Positions 51,483-64,000 of a stretch of DNA of 64,000 nt are shown piece by piece. Source of the stretch: Portunus trituberculatus (lineage: Eukaryota; Arthropoda; Malacostraca; Decapoda; Portunidae); assembly GCF_017591435.1 (NCBI RefSeq), contig NC_059268.1, positions 13,196,684-13,260,683 on the forward strand, given 5' to 3'. How positions within the stretch are numbered: position 1 is the stretch's first letter; the number at the start of each line of letters is the position of its first letter. Made by a program: the position numbers and the translations under genes. The notes beneath the pieces were generated by a model. The model saw only the letters and a program-made list of their open reading frames with translations. It had not been told where the DNA came from and searched no databases.

Positions 51483-51833
51483 TGTTTTTGATATTATTTG
51501 ATGTTCTTTCAGTATAACACGCATCTGCTATTATCAACAAATATCGCTAATCTTAAAACAGCAAACAGATCCCCAATGGTGGTTCTGTGTCGTGGCGCAG
51601 CGGAGCGAGCGGCGCCTCACGGTCAAAGGTTAGTTACCATGACAAACGATCGAGAAATGCCAGCCTGCAGCAGACGGTTGAGGGTTTGTGTGTCTTCCGT
51701 CGTGACGCACTGCTCGCCCCCTCCTTCTCTCCTCTTCTCAGCCTGGCCTCTCACATCCCCTTCTCCCCCTCCTCTTCGTCCTCTTCCTCTTCCTCTCCTT
51801 CTAATCCTACTGTTTCTGAAGGCACTGTGAGGA

Positions 51834-51834
<1 letters not shown>
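51483..51834. other. Non-coding stretch with pyrimidine-rich block
   Basis: CTTCTC/CTCTTCCTC-rich sequence occupies 51720-51805. A 110-codon plus-strand frame (51498-51830) overlaps it. The translation before the Pro/Leu-rich end matches no family I know. Confidence 0.4.

Positions 51835-51909
<75 letters not shown>
51835..51909. repeat. (GT)n microsatellite
   Basis: About 74 bp of perfect GT. Confidence 0.97.
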
Positions 51910-51913
<4 letters not shown>

Positions 51914-51998
51914 ACTCTTTCTCTTATTTATTTTTTATACATAACCGGTTGGTCGTATTGCATTTAGTATACATATATTATTTTTTTCATCTAAATAA

Positions 51999-52150
<152 letters not shown>

Positions 52151-52309
52151 TACAAACACACACATACACGAGAAAAAAAGTAAATATTATACTACTAGAA
52201 TTTCGTACCCAAGAGTTAAATACAGTTGGACAAGAAAGGAAAAAAATGCGTCTTGCTAAATGTTATTGTGACTCATTATTTGCTGGTACTGCAGAGCCTC
52301 GCCAGGTCA

Positions 52310-52400
52310 CGCCCCCACTCTCCCTCTACTGTGGCACTCTCTCCTTCCCTCCCTCCTTCACTCCCTCCTTCCCTCCCTCTCTCCCTCCCTCCCTCCCTAT
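52310..52400. repeat. Degenerate CTCC-type pyrimidine tract
   Basis: TCCCTCCCTCCTTCACTCCC and CTCTCTCCCTCCCTCCC units. Confidence 0.75.
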
Positions 52401-53744
52401 ATAGTATTTCTGAACGAATTCGCATCTTAGCTTATATTTGTGCAAACTTTCTCGGAATGCCGCGTGAAACTAAAACTCAAATTCCGACGCAAAATTTTTC
52501 CTTTTTCCCCTGTGCAGGTTTTCTTTTTATGATCGTACACGAATATTACTGATCATTTTGCAGGAACGTATAATAAAAAAAAAAGGAGGAAAAAGTGGTG
52601 GTGGTGGAAATAATAGTATTGTACTCGTATGCTGAATACTGAAGCAGACGTGCTCGCCACCAGAAAACTGTTAAATGTGAGGGATGAAAAGGATTAGTCT
52701 TTGTGGATATAATGCCACGGTGAGGTTCCGGAGACAAGTGGCAGGCAGGATGAGTTCAGTGGCTCGACTCCATTATACTCCCTCTACACATTTGTTTTAT
52801 ATATTTACGAACACACACAGGCAATGGTGTCCACGCACCTGATAGGATTGTATTCTTAAAGGCTTAGCGCTTTCATAAGGATTATTTTCTAAGGCCACAT
52901 GAATGATACGTCGCGTTTTCATATTGTTCTCCTTTTATGACACAGGATCCTTGTTGAACTATAACTGAAATCATAAAAAAAAACATTCTTGAAACTTCCA
53001 ATAACTTCCACTAGAGGGTGCTTGAGATACTGAGACAAAGCTCCGAAACATTTAACAATAGTGATCTGTACATTTTGATTCTTTGTCAACAAGAAACATG
53101 CTCACATTCAGCTAGTGTCACAGTCGCCGCCTTGGACTTCTAGGAGGCCAGATTAGATCACTTTCTATGTTTGCTTCCCTTTCTGTGAGGTACCAAACAT
53201 GGAATTTATTAATATTTTGTATGTGGTACACGTGCTGATCGGTGTCAATCCGTAGAACAGCCCCATTACATTCACTAGTCACCAGTCAGGACCACATTAG
53301 CTCATCTACTATATATCAACATTACTGGGAGCCGCGATATCCAAACTCTACTGCAGCAAAGAAACAAGTAAAAAAGATTGCTTACCTTGCCACTTTTACC
53401 TCACTGCGTTTCTGTGTATCACTTGTGTTTTTCCTCTGAACTGACTGTCTCCTTAATGAATATTTCCTCACCTCCGCGACATACGAGCTGATATCTGGAC
53501 AGCAGCATTACATCCCCTGAAGAAAAGTACTATGAAAAGCAGATTGAGGTGTTAGCAGGCGAAACATGTAGAGAAGAAAGCTTACCGCACCTACCGTTTA
53601 TTCTGGAAAAGGCGTGTTCGTCCAGGAAAACTGACGGTGTAGCGACTATACCTGATGAGCCGCGATATATGATTAAGCCACACAAAGAGGAAGGGGAAAG
53701 AGCTCATTAGGGGAAGGATATCAGGGTCGAAATTGGATAAAAAC
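52401..53744. other. Unique non-coding stretch
   Basis: An AACATTCTTGAAACTTCC motif near 52981, followed by AATAACTTCCACTAGAG, recalls sequence near 22.0 kb in reverse complement and may mark another decayed element. No gene is recognised. Confidence 0.4.
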
Positions 53745-53776
53745 ATTGCTTCTCAGCCTTATTGGCGAGATCAAAG
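53745..53776 (+). pseudogene. U2 snRNA 5'-end-like fragment
   Basis: ATTGCTTCTCAGCCTTATTG followed by GCGAGATCAAAG lines up with the conserved 5' end of U2 snRNA (ATCGCTTCTCGGCCTTATGG, then CTAAGATCAAAG) with about 28 of 32 positions matching and two small indels. The downstream branch-point recognition region (GTAGTA context) and Sm site are absent, so it cannot be a working U2 gene. It may be a truncated retropseudogene or the head of a U2-derived repeat. The U2 comparison is from memory. Confidence 0.55.
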
Positions 53777-54018
53777 CCTCAGGAAGTGGGAGCGAGGGCT
53801 AAAGCTAAATTTTGTAAATGAGGCTTCAAACTACACGATCTGGCGTTTGATTAAAATAAAACGTAAGGCCTAGACCGCAGGCTTACGGGTGGATTGAATT
53901 ACTTCCGTCACATCAGTTCCCCTGTACTGAGGTGGAAAAACTAATCATTATTATTTACTGACGAACGAGAAACTTACGGTCTCTCATCTGGCACTTTCAC
54001 TAATGGTCACTCTTTTTC
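53777..54018. other. Unique non-coding stretch
   Basis: No repeat or gene recognised. If the U2-like fragment heads a longer element, its body would lie here. Confidence 0.35.
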
Positions 54019-54335
54019 CCATAACCACGAGCAACTTTACATATTTCACTATTGCGATATCTTAAATACTTGTCTAGCTTAGAAAATGCAAAATTAAGCT
54101 CCATTTTCCTTATTTATTTGTGTGTCCGTGGATATTTTTTGAAAGTGCTTTCATGGTATAAATAAAAAAAAAAGAGGTCAATTTTTTCATAACCTCCTTT
54201 AACTTTACATATTTTAGTATTGTGATCTTTTGAATACTTCGTAGAAAAGGCAAAATTATGCTTCATTTTCTTTGTTTATTGTGTGTGTGTGTTCGTGGAT
54301 ATTTTTTGACAGTAGTTTGAAAGTTAAAAGAGGGC
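54019..54335. repeat. Diverged tandem duplication, 168-bp offset
   Basis: CATAACCACGAGCAACTTTAC (first) and CATAACCTCCTTTAACTTTAC (second) start the units. Both continue with ATATTTNANTATTGNGAT, AATACTT, AGAAAANGCAAAATTANGCT and CGTGGATATTTTTTGA in the same order. AACTTTACATATTT occurs at 54032 and 54200. Confidence 0.82.
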
Positions 54336-56985
54336 CATAACGGTGAACGGTTAAATGGAGGTTAGAAACGTGTGTGTGTGCGTTCACCGTCCTCTTAGGG
54401 GTAAAATATTTCCTGCGTTTGTCTGCTTGTCTAATTATCTATTCACCAGTCTATTTGCATGTATATACACCTGTCCATATGTCCTTTTAACGTTTTTTTT
54501 ATGCCTCAGTTTGTGTGCATAATGAAATAGTATATAGCCTAGCTGTGGCATTGTGGGAACATCTGGATTAGGTGTGAGTATCAAGACAGCTCAGGGAATA
54601 AACTAACCTTTCTCTTAGGTTTTCTTTTTTTAAGGGGGAGTAACATAATGAGTGAATTTTCATACGTTTTTTGTGTCCATACTATTTTGCCATTGCTTGG
54701 TGTCCCTGGTGAAAAAAAGATAGAAAAAAAAACTATGTATATATAAACACAATGACAATCTCGCAATGTAAACCACACCTAGATAAATACAACTAGGTAG
54801 ATACGTACATTTACTCCAACTGGCAGTGTATACCAATCTGGCTACCCCTTCTTGTACACATCACCTCATGCAGCCCCGTGCACTCAGCTCCCTGCCGTTA
54901 CTGCCCTCGCTCAGTGCACCTCGCTACACACACCAGGTAATCCCTGCCTGCCATCAGGTACATTCATTCAAAGCTGCGTTACACAAACTAGTGTTGCGTG
55001 AGCCGGGCCTCAGGACAGCTAGAGCCCCAACCTGTTCCTAACCATACTGACATCTCTCTCTCTGCACCTCTTTGCACTCCTCTTGTTCTTCGGCTACCTA
55101 GGATGACTAGCGCCGCCTTCTCTCAACATGACATTCTTTGATATCTTTTACGTGGCTTAACTCCTTGGATAATTCTCATATTTTCTTTTTCCTATCTTTT
55201 TTTTCAAGTAAAGGCTCGAGATGTACAATACCGGAGAGTGAGGGATTGTGGCAAGAGGAAGTTTAGAAGTTTCGTCAGTTATTATGTGAGGATTGCCAAG
55301 TTATCGCGAAAGAGGCACATTGACTGATCAGCAAACTTGTTTCGTTTTATTTTCAGTTTGGTTACTTTGTTGTTGCTGTTCGAAATTTTTTGACTCAGTA
55401 ATATTTTGTTTCTAGCTGCCTTTTAACATGTCCTTTTGAGAGTAAAGTGTTAGAATCACAGCCTCTGCTTGAATTTCCATATCTTGAAAGTTTTATTGTC
55501 TACTAAATGTTCGCCGACTCTGCAAGGTAAGGTAGCTACCGCTTGTAAATGTTATATACATACATGTGGAGCGTTTCCTCGAATACGCCTTTGAACTGAC
55601 TGAAAGAAAGAGGGTTTGTCTTTGAGCTGGAGTTGTCTGTTTTATTGGAGGTTTATCAAATGAGAAGCATCGCTCGTCATGAACACTTGTTTGATTGCCA
55701 TCTTAGTCCAGGATGGTCCAGGAGTCGCCTTTGTGCCCGATGAACTATGAACTATTGCTAGATATTGCAACTTTCCTGATTCGATGCATTCGTGGAAAAT
55801 ATCGTTGTATGTTTACTTGGCTTCTGAACGTATTTTCAAATTCATATATTTGAACGATTCGTACTTTGAAACGGACAAAGGCGCTTTTCATGAATGAGGG
55901 TTTACTGATGGCAGAGAAGAAGACTCACCATTATGGCAATGGTGTCTCTTTTCTGGAACACATTACTTCATTGCTGGTGCTGGCTGGTGAATGCGTGGAT
56001 GAAGGGCACGCATATCCTTGATGGAAACATTTCTGATACATAGTTTTGGTTAACATTGACGTTTTAGGCCTTGCTTGTGGTGAGATGGACGTATGTTTAT
56101 AATGGTTAGTTTTTGAAAATCCTCTTTAAATCTACAAGTTTAAAAAAATGTACATAATGAGTATTTGACATAGGTGTCATGATAAATTAGAGATTGAAAG
56201 GATAGGATAATGAAATATAAAAGAGTGTCTGATGAACATATCACGCGATGGTAACTTCATACGTAGGTTACTCAAGGGCTGGCGAAATAAAGGATTTGGT
56301 CTTTCAAGGAACTGGAACTCGTTCATCACCTCCACGCGCTTATCGTGTCTGTCATGTGACGTTGGCGACAATGGAGCGTTTATCGTTCTTGTCCCGGGCC
56401 ATCCTTACGAGGTCTTTGTATAGACTACACAACCACCACAGTGTAAGCATTGCCTTCCATAAATCCAGCAAATATTGATTTTTCTACTAAATTTATCGTG
56501 ATGTCTTTGTCAGATACTTGTTCTCCAATACTTAAATAAGTATTTCATATTTTCTTGTGAAAAAAGAACGTCAGACACCGGCCGTGACATATCACGTCTA
56601 CAATCCTCTCTGGTCTTTACGCAACTCTTGAAACAAAGCAGTCCACCAGACTGGATGTTAATTCTTTTTCGAACTACAGCCATGCATGATATTCACTGGA
56701 CTTTATGACATCACTGTTGGGGTGGACTGTGCTTTGTTTCGTTGTAAAATGAACCACACTTGATTCTGCAGCTGCACAAGTTGACGCGTCTGCTAGTATT
56801 GATGACTGGAACGGTTTGTTTTAAGCTACAAAATTGTTTAAATGCGTGTAATGCAAAACAAATAGGATAGTCTCTACGGCATATTACCAAACTATTGTTT
56901 CCTGTAATAGATTTAGCAAACTCACATGTTCACCTAATCCAGTATTAATGTTTGTACTGCTGCTGCTAGAAAAGGCAAAGAGTGT
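54336..56985. other. Long unique non-coding stretch
   Basis: No gene is recognised in 2.6 kb. CCTAGATAAATACAACTAGG at about 54778-54797 is a short imperfect palindrome. Frames of 63-77 codons in several phases (54826-55041, 56177-56478) lack domains. Confidence 0.4.
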
Positions 56986-57293
56986 CGTGTGTGTGTGTGT
57001 ATGTATGTGTTTGTTTGATCTGCTGCAGTCTCTGACGAGACAGCCAGACGTTACCCTACGGAGCGAGCTCAGAGCTCATTATTTCCGATCTTTGGATAGG
57101 CTTGAGACCAGGCACACATCACACACCGGGACAACAAGGTCACAGCTCCTCGATTTACATCCCGTACCTACTCACTGCTAGGTGAACAGGGCCAACACGT
57201 GAAAGGAGACACACCCAAATATCTCCACCCGGCCAGGGAATCGAACCCCGGTCCTCTGGCTTGTGAAGCCAGCGCTCTAACCACTGAGCTACG
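56986..57293 (-). mobile_element. tRNA-Val(CAC)-derived SINE, copy 2
   Basis: On the minus strand the head reads GTAGCTCAGTGGTTAGAGCG, then the anticodon arm CTGGC-TTCACAA-GCCAG and the B box GGTTCGATTCC. The body matches copy 1 closely, including GAGTAGGTACGGGATGTAAA, TCCGAAGATCGGAAATAATG and CTGCTGCAG-type sequence before the tail. It retains GTAGGGTAACGTC where copy 1 reads GTAACGTC, so copy 1 has a small deletion. The tail (lower coordinates) is CAAACACATACATACACAC, i.e. CA-rich. The first few bases of the acceptor arm differ from copy 1. Confidence 0.87.
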
Positions 57294-57390
57294 AAGAGCG
57301 TGGGATCGTCGCGTTGCATGTTCAGTGTTGTCGTGGACGGGCATGAATATTTTTTTGCAATTTTGACCCCAATTGCAGACAAACTCAAAA

Positions 57391-57392
<2 letters not shown>

Positions 57393-57461
<69 letters not shown>
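57393..57461. repeat. (GT)n microsatellite
   Basis: About 69 bp of perfect GT. Confidence 0.97.
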
Positions 57462-57463
<2 letters not shown>

Positions 57464-57642
57464 ATCCTCGTGGGCTGATGGTGGGTTCGTGATTGCAAGC
57501 GAGGATGTACCAATGTGTTATGGCAATAGTTACACCTCATTTTCCATCCCCTGGTGACCATCAGCGAACACACGTTTATCTGCCAGGATTATGACACAGA
57601 GAGAGGACACCGCCACACTTCCTTATTACTTTGCGGCTCTGA

Positions 57643-57644
<2 letters not shown>

Positions 57645-57722
<78 letters not shown>
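57645..57722. repeat. (GT)n microsatellite
   Basis: About 77 bp of perfect GT. Confidence 0.97.
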
Positions 57723-57723
<1 letters not shown>

Positions 57724-58446
57724 CTGCTCACAAAGTATTATATTTTGCATCAGAACTGTTTACATTATTTTCTCCCATTATTGAAGTAGATTCCTTTGTT
57801 CTAGAAACTTAGCAACCTCTGCAGTAAAGTCTGGTAAAAACCGTTTGAGTGTAAAAGTCGTTAGATTCCATGGTTTGCACTAACTTAAGTCGGTGGAGAC
57901 GAGTCACTTCAGGTCACCTATTGCGCTTCTACGTAAATACAAATCTGACTGACAAAGATCCATCCATAAAAACACAATTTCCTTATGATGATTTCCCCAA
58001 CCAACCTAACGTAATTTATTACAGAGGAAACTATTTTTCCGGGGGATAATACTTGCTGGTGGAACGTTCGTGGATGGAAAATTACAGTATAAGATAGTGT
58101 TGTAGTTGTTTTGTCTGTGTTCGAGTGGTAGTGATTTCCTATAGGTAGAAGTAAAACTCAGAATAGTTCAGCTTATTATAGATTGAACATAACATTTCAT
58201 TTCCTACGTTATGGTGTTACCCAGTGTAAGTGTTGCTGTCTGCTTGGATGCGTCTGTGTCTGTGATATGTGCTGGTGTACATTGCGTGCAGGGGATCACT
58301 ACAAGGAAAAAGGCAGATGAAGAGCCGCAAAAATGTGGATACGTGTGTGTGTGTGGGGAGAGTGAGGGTGAACCACGTCAATATTCAGGGAAAAGGGGAC
58401 ATACAGGACGGCCTCGGTGACTGATGAGGTGCGTAATTGAGTTACT

Positions 58447-58447
<1 letters not shown>
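57723..58447. other. Unique non-coding stretch
   Basis: No gene or repeat family recognised. Confidence 0.45.

Positions 58448-58501
<54 letters not shown>
58448..58501. repeat. (CT)n microsatellite
   Basis: About 54 bp of perfect CT. Confidence 0.96.
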
Positions 58502-58504
<3 letters not shown>

Positions 58505-58870
58505 ACATACAAAAGTTACAGTATAATCTCACCATTCTGCTTAGTACGGCAACATTTAAAGACAAAATTCAAAATCTCGCTAGTGTGTGAAAGGAGTGAA
58601 CATTTTGAATACGTATGTTTAGTTAACTGTACACGTCTATATATTTTTTCCCAATCACGTAAGATATTTTATACACAATTTAATCAGTGGTGTTAATTCG
58701 TTATTTATGAGGTATTTTCGGTGTTAGTAACGGCCATGGTTGGGAGTAGTGGAAATGATGGTTTCATTTAGATGCAAATGATGCCAAATCCAGAACGCAA
58801 TAGGTCGGTAAGTGGCAGTCACCTGAAGGTCAGACTGGCTGGCGGTGGCGTGGGATGGACGAACGACCCA

Positions 58871-58872
<2 letters not shown>

Positions 58873-58942
<70 letters not shown>
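58873..58942. repeat. (GA)n microsatellite
   Basis: About 62 bp of GA, then a CAGAGAGGG edge. Confidence 0.95.
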
Positions 58943-59127
58943 GGCTGTGATTTTTCCTTGAGTTTAATAGTTACCCATAGCAAGATTGAAGTATAATATT
59001 CAAATGCATCACCAAAAATACTGATGGACTAACTAATTCGGATGTTATGTACCTGCAATTTTACTTTCAAAAGCCCTTAGCTGAAGTTACAGATCAACAA
59101 TGTTTCTACGTTTTTTTTTTTTTTTTT

Positions 59128-59205
59128 TAAAGCACTCTTGAGAACTTGGGGTATCGTCTCTTCTCTGAAAATAGTCGTGATGAGAGAGCTAAAGTGATGT
59201 ATTTT
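59128..59205 (+). mobile_element. Family B 3'-half fragment
   Basis: AAGCACTCTTGAGAACTTGG, CTCTGAAAATAGTCGTGATG and AGAGAGCTAAAG match the right half of family B. The left half is replaced by a T-run (59111-59128). Confidence 0.5.
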
Positions 59206-59244
59206 TGCACGATTTGAGTGACAGTTCAATAAGTTTTCTACATT

Positions 59245-59458
59245 TTAACCCCTTCAATACTGGGACACATTTTTACCTTGAGATTTGTGTTCGAGTAGAC
59301 CATTTTATTTACATTAGAAAGGGTCCATGGAGGCCAGAAGATTTATAACCACAGTCTTCACTATTTCAATCTTCCACATGAATTTTTGAAGCTGTATAAA
59401 ATCCCCAAATAGTAAGCAGAATGAATAAGGAAACGCGTCATGGTACTGAAGTGGTTAA
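59245..59458 (+). mobile_element. TTAA-flanked MITE, family A, copy 11 (forward)
   Basis: TTAA is present at both ends (59245-59248 and 59455-59458). The left end is CCCCTTCAATACTGGGACAC and the right end is ATGGTACTGAAGTGG. It lies between two family B 3' fragments. Confidence 0.87.
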
Positions 59459-59463
59459 ACAGA

Positions 59464-59548
59464 TAAACCTTCTTGAAAATCCGGCTAAACATCTCGGGAA
59501 CCTGTGAAAATGGTCGTGGCGAGAGAGCAAAGCGTTTTTAGAAATATG
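59464..59548 (+). mobile_element. Family B 3'-half fragment
   Basis: ACCTTCTTGAAAATCCGG, CTGTGAAAATGGTCGTGGCG and AGAGAGCAAAGCGTTTTTAG match the right end of the copy at 35.2 kb. It begins a few bases after family A copy 11. Confidence 0.55.
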
Positions 59549-60100
59549 TGATAGGTGTACCGTTGTTATTTATCAGCAGTGGAATCCAACAAGGCCACGG
59601 GCATGAACTCTGGCCATCCTGCTGCTGATCCACGTGTTTTTGAGCCCGCACTTTATCAGGTGTGATCCGTGGTGGTTGTTAGCGTGTTTTGTACATTGGT
59701 GGTTTTAGGGATGAGACTTTTCATCCCGCGAGCTAATCTGCCTTTTGTGCGGTGATGTATGGGGCGTGTACACTCCAGGCCTGACTGAATGCGCCGCTCT
59801 CTCTGCTATTTGTTCCACACCCTTCACAATGAAAAATGCCGGTAGGGAAATATATAAATACCTGTGAGAGCGAGTGTGGGTAAGCGAAGGGAACGCCGGA
59901 TGAGGAATGATTACTTAAGAGTTATATTTTTGTGTTTCTTATTCTTTAGTTGGCCTTTCATAATTACTGGCATAACTTTCAGATGCTTAATTTTGTATTG
60001 CAGTCACTTTAATGGTTTTGTTTTATAGAAGAGACAAAATTAACCTTTCTCTGTCTCACTCTCTCACTCTGTCTTTCCCTGTCTTTATCTGTCTCTGTCA
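59549..60100. other. Unique non-coding stretch
   Basis: No gene recognised. CTGTCTCACTCTCACTCTGT-type sequence near 60050 grades into the array that follows. Confidence 0.45.

Positions 60101-61417
<1,317 letters not shown>

Positions 61418-61488
<71 letters not shown>
61418..61488. repeat. (GA)n microsatellite
   Basis: About 70 bp of perfect GA. Confidence 0.97.
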
Positions 61489-61490
<2 letters not shown>

Positions 61491-61685
61491 CCGTCTCAAG
61501 ATGAATTACCCAGACATGAAGGGATCCCTTGATATACACGAGTGAGGGACGCTAACAGGAACATTAGCACAAACCAGCACTAGTGGACCTGCATTCTCAT
61601 TATATTTTTGTACACTGACTTCACAGGGATGCAAATAACTGTGCTGGTTCCTGACGGTGTGAATATATCAAAGATGTCGCGTAGG

Positions 61686-61687
<2 letters not shown>

Positions 61688-61753
<66 letters not shown>
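61688..61753. repeat. (CT)n microsatellite
   Basis: About 65 bp of perfect CT. Confidence 0.96.
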
Positions 61754-61756
<3 letters not shown>

Positions 61757-61847
61757 CTGCTGCTGCTGCTTTCAGAACATGTTTAATAGTTATTACTTAA
61801 GCTTTAACAAGGGTGGGTGAGTTTTATCACCTTAAACACCACTTCCT

Positions 61848-61990
61848 CTTCCTCCTCCTCCTCCAACACCGCCTTCAACACATTACGCTCCTCCTCCTCC
61901 TCCTCCTCCTCCTCCTCCTCCTCCTCCTCCTCCTCCTCCTTCTCCGTTTCTTGTTCTTCCTCTTCTGTTGTTGTTGTTGTTGTTGTTCTA
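61848..61990. repeat. (CTC)n and (TTG)n trinucleotide cluster
   Basis: CTC units at 61848-61862 and 61889-61940, then TTGTTG units at 61967-61987. The poly-Ser, poly-Leu and poly-Glu frames across it are artefacts. Confidence 0.92.
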
Positions 61991-62229
61991 GTTGATATCG
62001 TTGTCGTTTTCTTTTTCTTCGTTTTCTTCTTTTGTGTTTCGTTCAATCGAAGACTGAAAGAAGAGGAAAGAGCGCCATGTAACACTAATATGATAAACAG
62101 ACTAACTAACCTTCCTTTACTCACTTTCACTGTGTTTAGCGTTTACCTTCCACCCAAAGTCCACTTCTATCTGAAGAACCTATCGTCAGGTTTGTTTGGG
62201 AGATTACTTGCACTTCAGGGAGCTAAAGA

Positions 62230-62547
62230 ATGAACGAAAAGGGAAAGCTATACAGTGAGCACACAACGGTACTTGCTTTCGACCACGACTATACCTCAGA
62301 TTATTTTTACAGAGGCATCATCATCTTTTCCTTCCACTACATCACCAACACGCGCTTTACTTCTGTTTGCCGCTTCTTTGGTCCATCTCGTCTATCAAAG
62401 TTACCGCGACATCCCACGAGAGACCAATTTGAACTCTTGAGCCAATTTCCTAAGCACCTGCGAGATACGAGTAAACAACATCGGAGCTTGGCCATCAGAC
62501 TCTCCATCGCATACCCACCAAGATCTGCCGATTTGTCCCCCATTTGA
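62230..62547 (+). other. Unrecognised open frame, 105 codons
   Basis: A plus-strand frame from ATG 62230 that is not built from a simple repeat. Its C-terminal half (from about residue 45) is polar and basic, for example FFGPSRLSKLPRHPTRDQFE. I recognise no family. The opposite strand is also open over 62337-62543. It could be a fragment of a mobile-element protein, a small exon or chance. No splice, promoter or poly-A evidence separates these. Confidence 0.2.
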
Positions 62548-63644
62548 CTAGACTTACCGAGGCCAAAGCGTGGTATATATCGAGGGTCTTATCGTCAAAT
62601 GCTTCTATAGTGTACGTATATGAAGGAAGTAGGCGATAGAATTGATAGTTAAGAGACTACACTCCCTAGCTGTCATCTTCTCTAGCAATAATGGTACTAA
62701 AGCTTTCATTGTTACTGCTTAGGATAAAGACAGTACTATTATTATTGTTACTGTGGTAAAGAGAAACATAAACTAATGCTTCATAGCCTAGACTGTTGTG
62801 TTTAACGAGAGGAAGAGAGAGGAAAGAAAGGTTAAATGTGTTTTTCCCTCTACCAGAGCAACCAAAAAGGTACAGATCGAAGACTGACCAAGGCTTTTAA
62901 AACTTTTACATAAAAGAGGAGCTAAGACGTGAAATGTTCTTGGTGGGGTTATGCCCTGGTGGGGAGAGAGTTGTGGATGAGGTGGGGAGGAACGGCGGCG
63001 CATCAGAGGCATAAAGCGGGGAGGGAGGGAAGCGGCCACAGGCAAGGTACGAATAATGATTAGCAAATGGGAAGCGTTCGGACTAATTCCCTCATGGCAC
63101 AAGCCACCACACGAGCCACATTCGCTCTTGCCACTTTAAACCCTCGGCTGCTATACAACGCACGCAGCCTCACGCCACACCACACTTAGTACATACCATC
63201 ACGTGAAACAGTCGATAACTAGCCTTGCTGCACGCCACCACAGCTCACGCCACGCGGCACGCCACTCTATCATCACCTCAAAGTGTACGTTGGTGATGGC
63301 ACTGCAAAATGAAAGTGTATTTCCCTATTTTTTTTATCACGAGAAAACTTTTTCACGCATGTGTTCATGTAATATGTTAACGAATGCTATTACCATATTC
63401 CTGTAGGGTGTGGAATGTTTATACGATATGTCGGTATATTTGTGACTCCACGTAGTTACAAAATCGAAGCTGCAGAGTTATTTTGAGGGATTAAAATGTT
63501 TTTTTTCTGACATCATGTGACATACAAAGGTAGATAGGGGTGATGCGACTCAGATCATTAGAAGCACTTAAAATGTTCGGAGCTTGAAAAACAAGGAGAT
63601 GGAAGATTACTAGAAGAGTCAGTAAGAAAATTTAAATGATTATT

Positions 63645-63645
<1 letters not shown>
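62548..63645. other. Unique non-coding stretch
   Basis: A 104-codon minus-strand frame (62788-63102) has a Pro/Leu/Ser-rich translation without recognisable domains. Around 63100-63260 the sequence is rich in CACGCCAC-type motifs. No gene is called. Confidence 0.4.

Positions 63646-63712
<67 letters not shown>
63646..63712. repeat. (GA)n microsatellite
   Basis: About 67 bp of perfect GA. Confidence 0.97.
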
Positions 63713-63714
<2 letters not shown>

Positions 63715-64000
63715 AATAATGTTAGTGAGAAGAGAGACTGTCATCGATGCAGCGTCCTCAAATCTTGAATGAAACTAAAACAAAATAATATCAAGAGTTT
63801 CTCGATTTAGAGTGGAGCGTAGAATGTACAACCGTCACTTGTGTAATGCAGTGGGCACAAACACGGGATCTTGCAGGGAGGCAGTAATGTACAACTTCAT
63901 TAGATATGTGGAAAGTAGAGTCTCGGCTTCTCCCATTTAGCCGAGGCATAATACCGGAAGCATTATGTCTGCGTGGGTGTAGCTGCCAAGTAGGAACGAT
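63713..64000. other. Unique non-coding window end
   Basis: No repeat or gene recognised. Confidence 0.5.

Noticed and set aside
53745..53940. Functional U2 snRNA gene
   Set aside because: Similarity stops after about 32 bases. The branch-point recognition sequence and the Sm site are missing.

Overview
The window looks like non-coding nuclear DNA from a decapod crustacean, most likely a crab. The evidence is the very high density of long, nearly perfect (CT/GA)n and (CA/GT)n microsatellites, two tRNA-derived SINE types, degenerate TTAGG-like tracts, and dispersed repeats that I recall from crab genomic sequence. The assignment is inferred from style and repeat content, not from a gene. I found no convincing protein-coding gene, no intact tRNA or rRNA gene, and nothing bacterial (no operons, insertion sequences or CRISPR). 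Almost every long open frame is a translated repeat (poly Ser-Leu, Arg-Glu, Thr-His or Val-Cys), and the few others match no family I know. The stretch is best read as intergenic DNA or a large intron.

Several repeat layers overlap. (1) About 60 dinucleotide tracts cover roughly 9% of the window by my hand tally. The extreme is an uninterrupted 855-bp (CT)n at 41534-42388. (2) A 180-215-bp element occurs at least 11 times (at about 7.9, 10.4, 14.1, 15.5, 25.0, 26.8, 28.0, 33.5, 39.7, 42.7 and 59.2 kb). It has short inverted ends of the form CCCTTCAGTAC/GTACTGAAGGG and sits between TTAA tetranucleotides, as expected of a piggyBac-type MITE. (3) A second dispersed family with ends like GTATTCTGAAACACTT occurs at 4.2, 20.5 and 35.2 kb, with fragments at 25.2, 59.1 and 59.5 kb. 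(4) A SINE with a tRNA-Val(CAC)-like head has one copy at 34.2 kb (+) and one at 57.0-57.3 kb (-), plus a possible tail remnant at 52.13 kb. A different tRNA-derived SINE with an ATC-type tail lies at 11.2-11.6 kb. (5) A fragment resembling the 5' end of U2 snRNA lies at 53.75 kb. (6) Diverged minisatellites or tandem duplications lie at 3.3-3.55, 3.6-4.15, 5.45-5.95, 12.4-12.9, 17.74-17.80, 29.1-29.2, 36.7-37.35, 42.97-43.16 and 54.0-54.3 kb. The 12.4-12.9 kb array carries long (TG)n tracts inside its units.

No genes work together here. What can be described is repeat biology: short non-autonomous elements dependent on transposases and reverse transcriptases encoded elsewhere, and simple repeats that seem partly linked to them, such as the CA-rich tail of the Val-type SINE. 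I did not find a new protein-based system. The most original observations are the dense TTAA-flanked MITE family, the SINE/(CA)n association, the U2-like fragment and the giant pure CT array.
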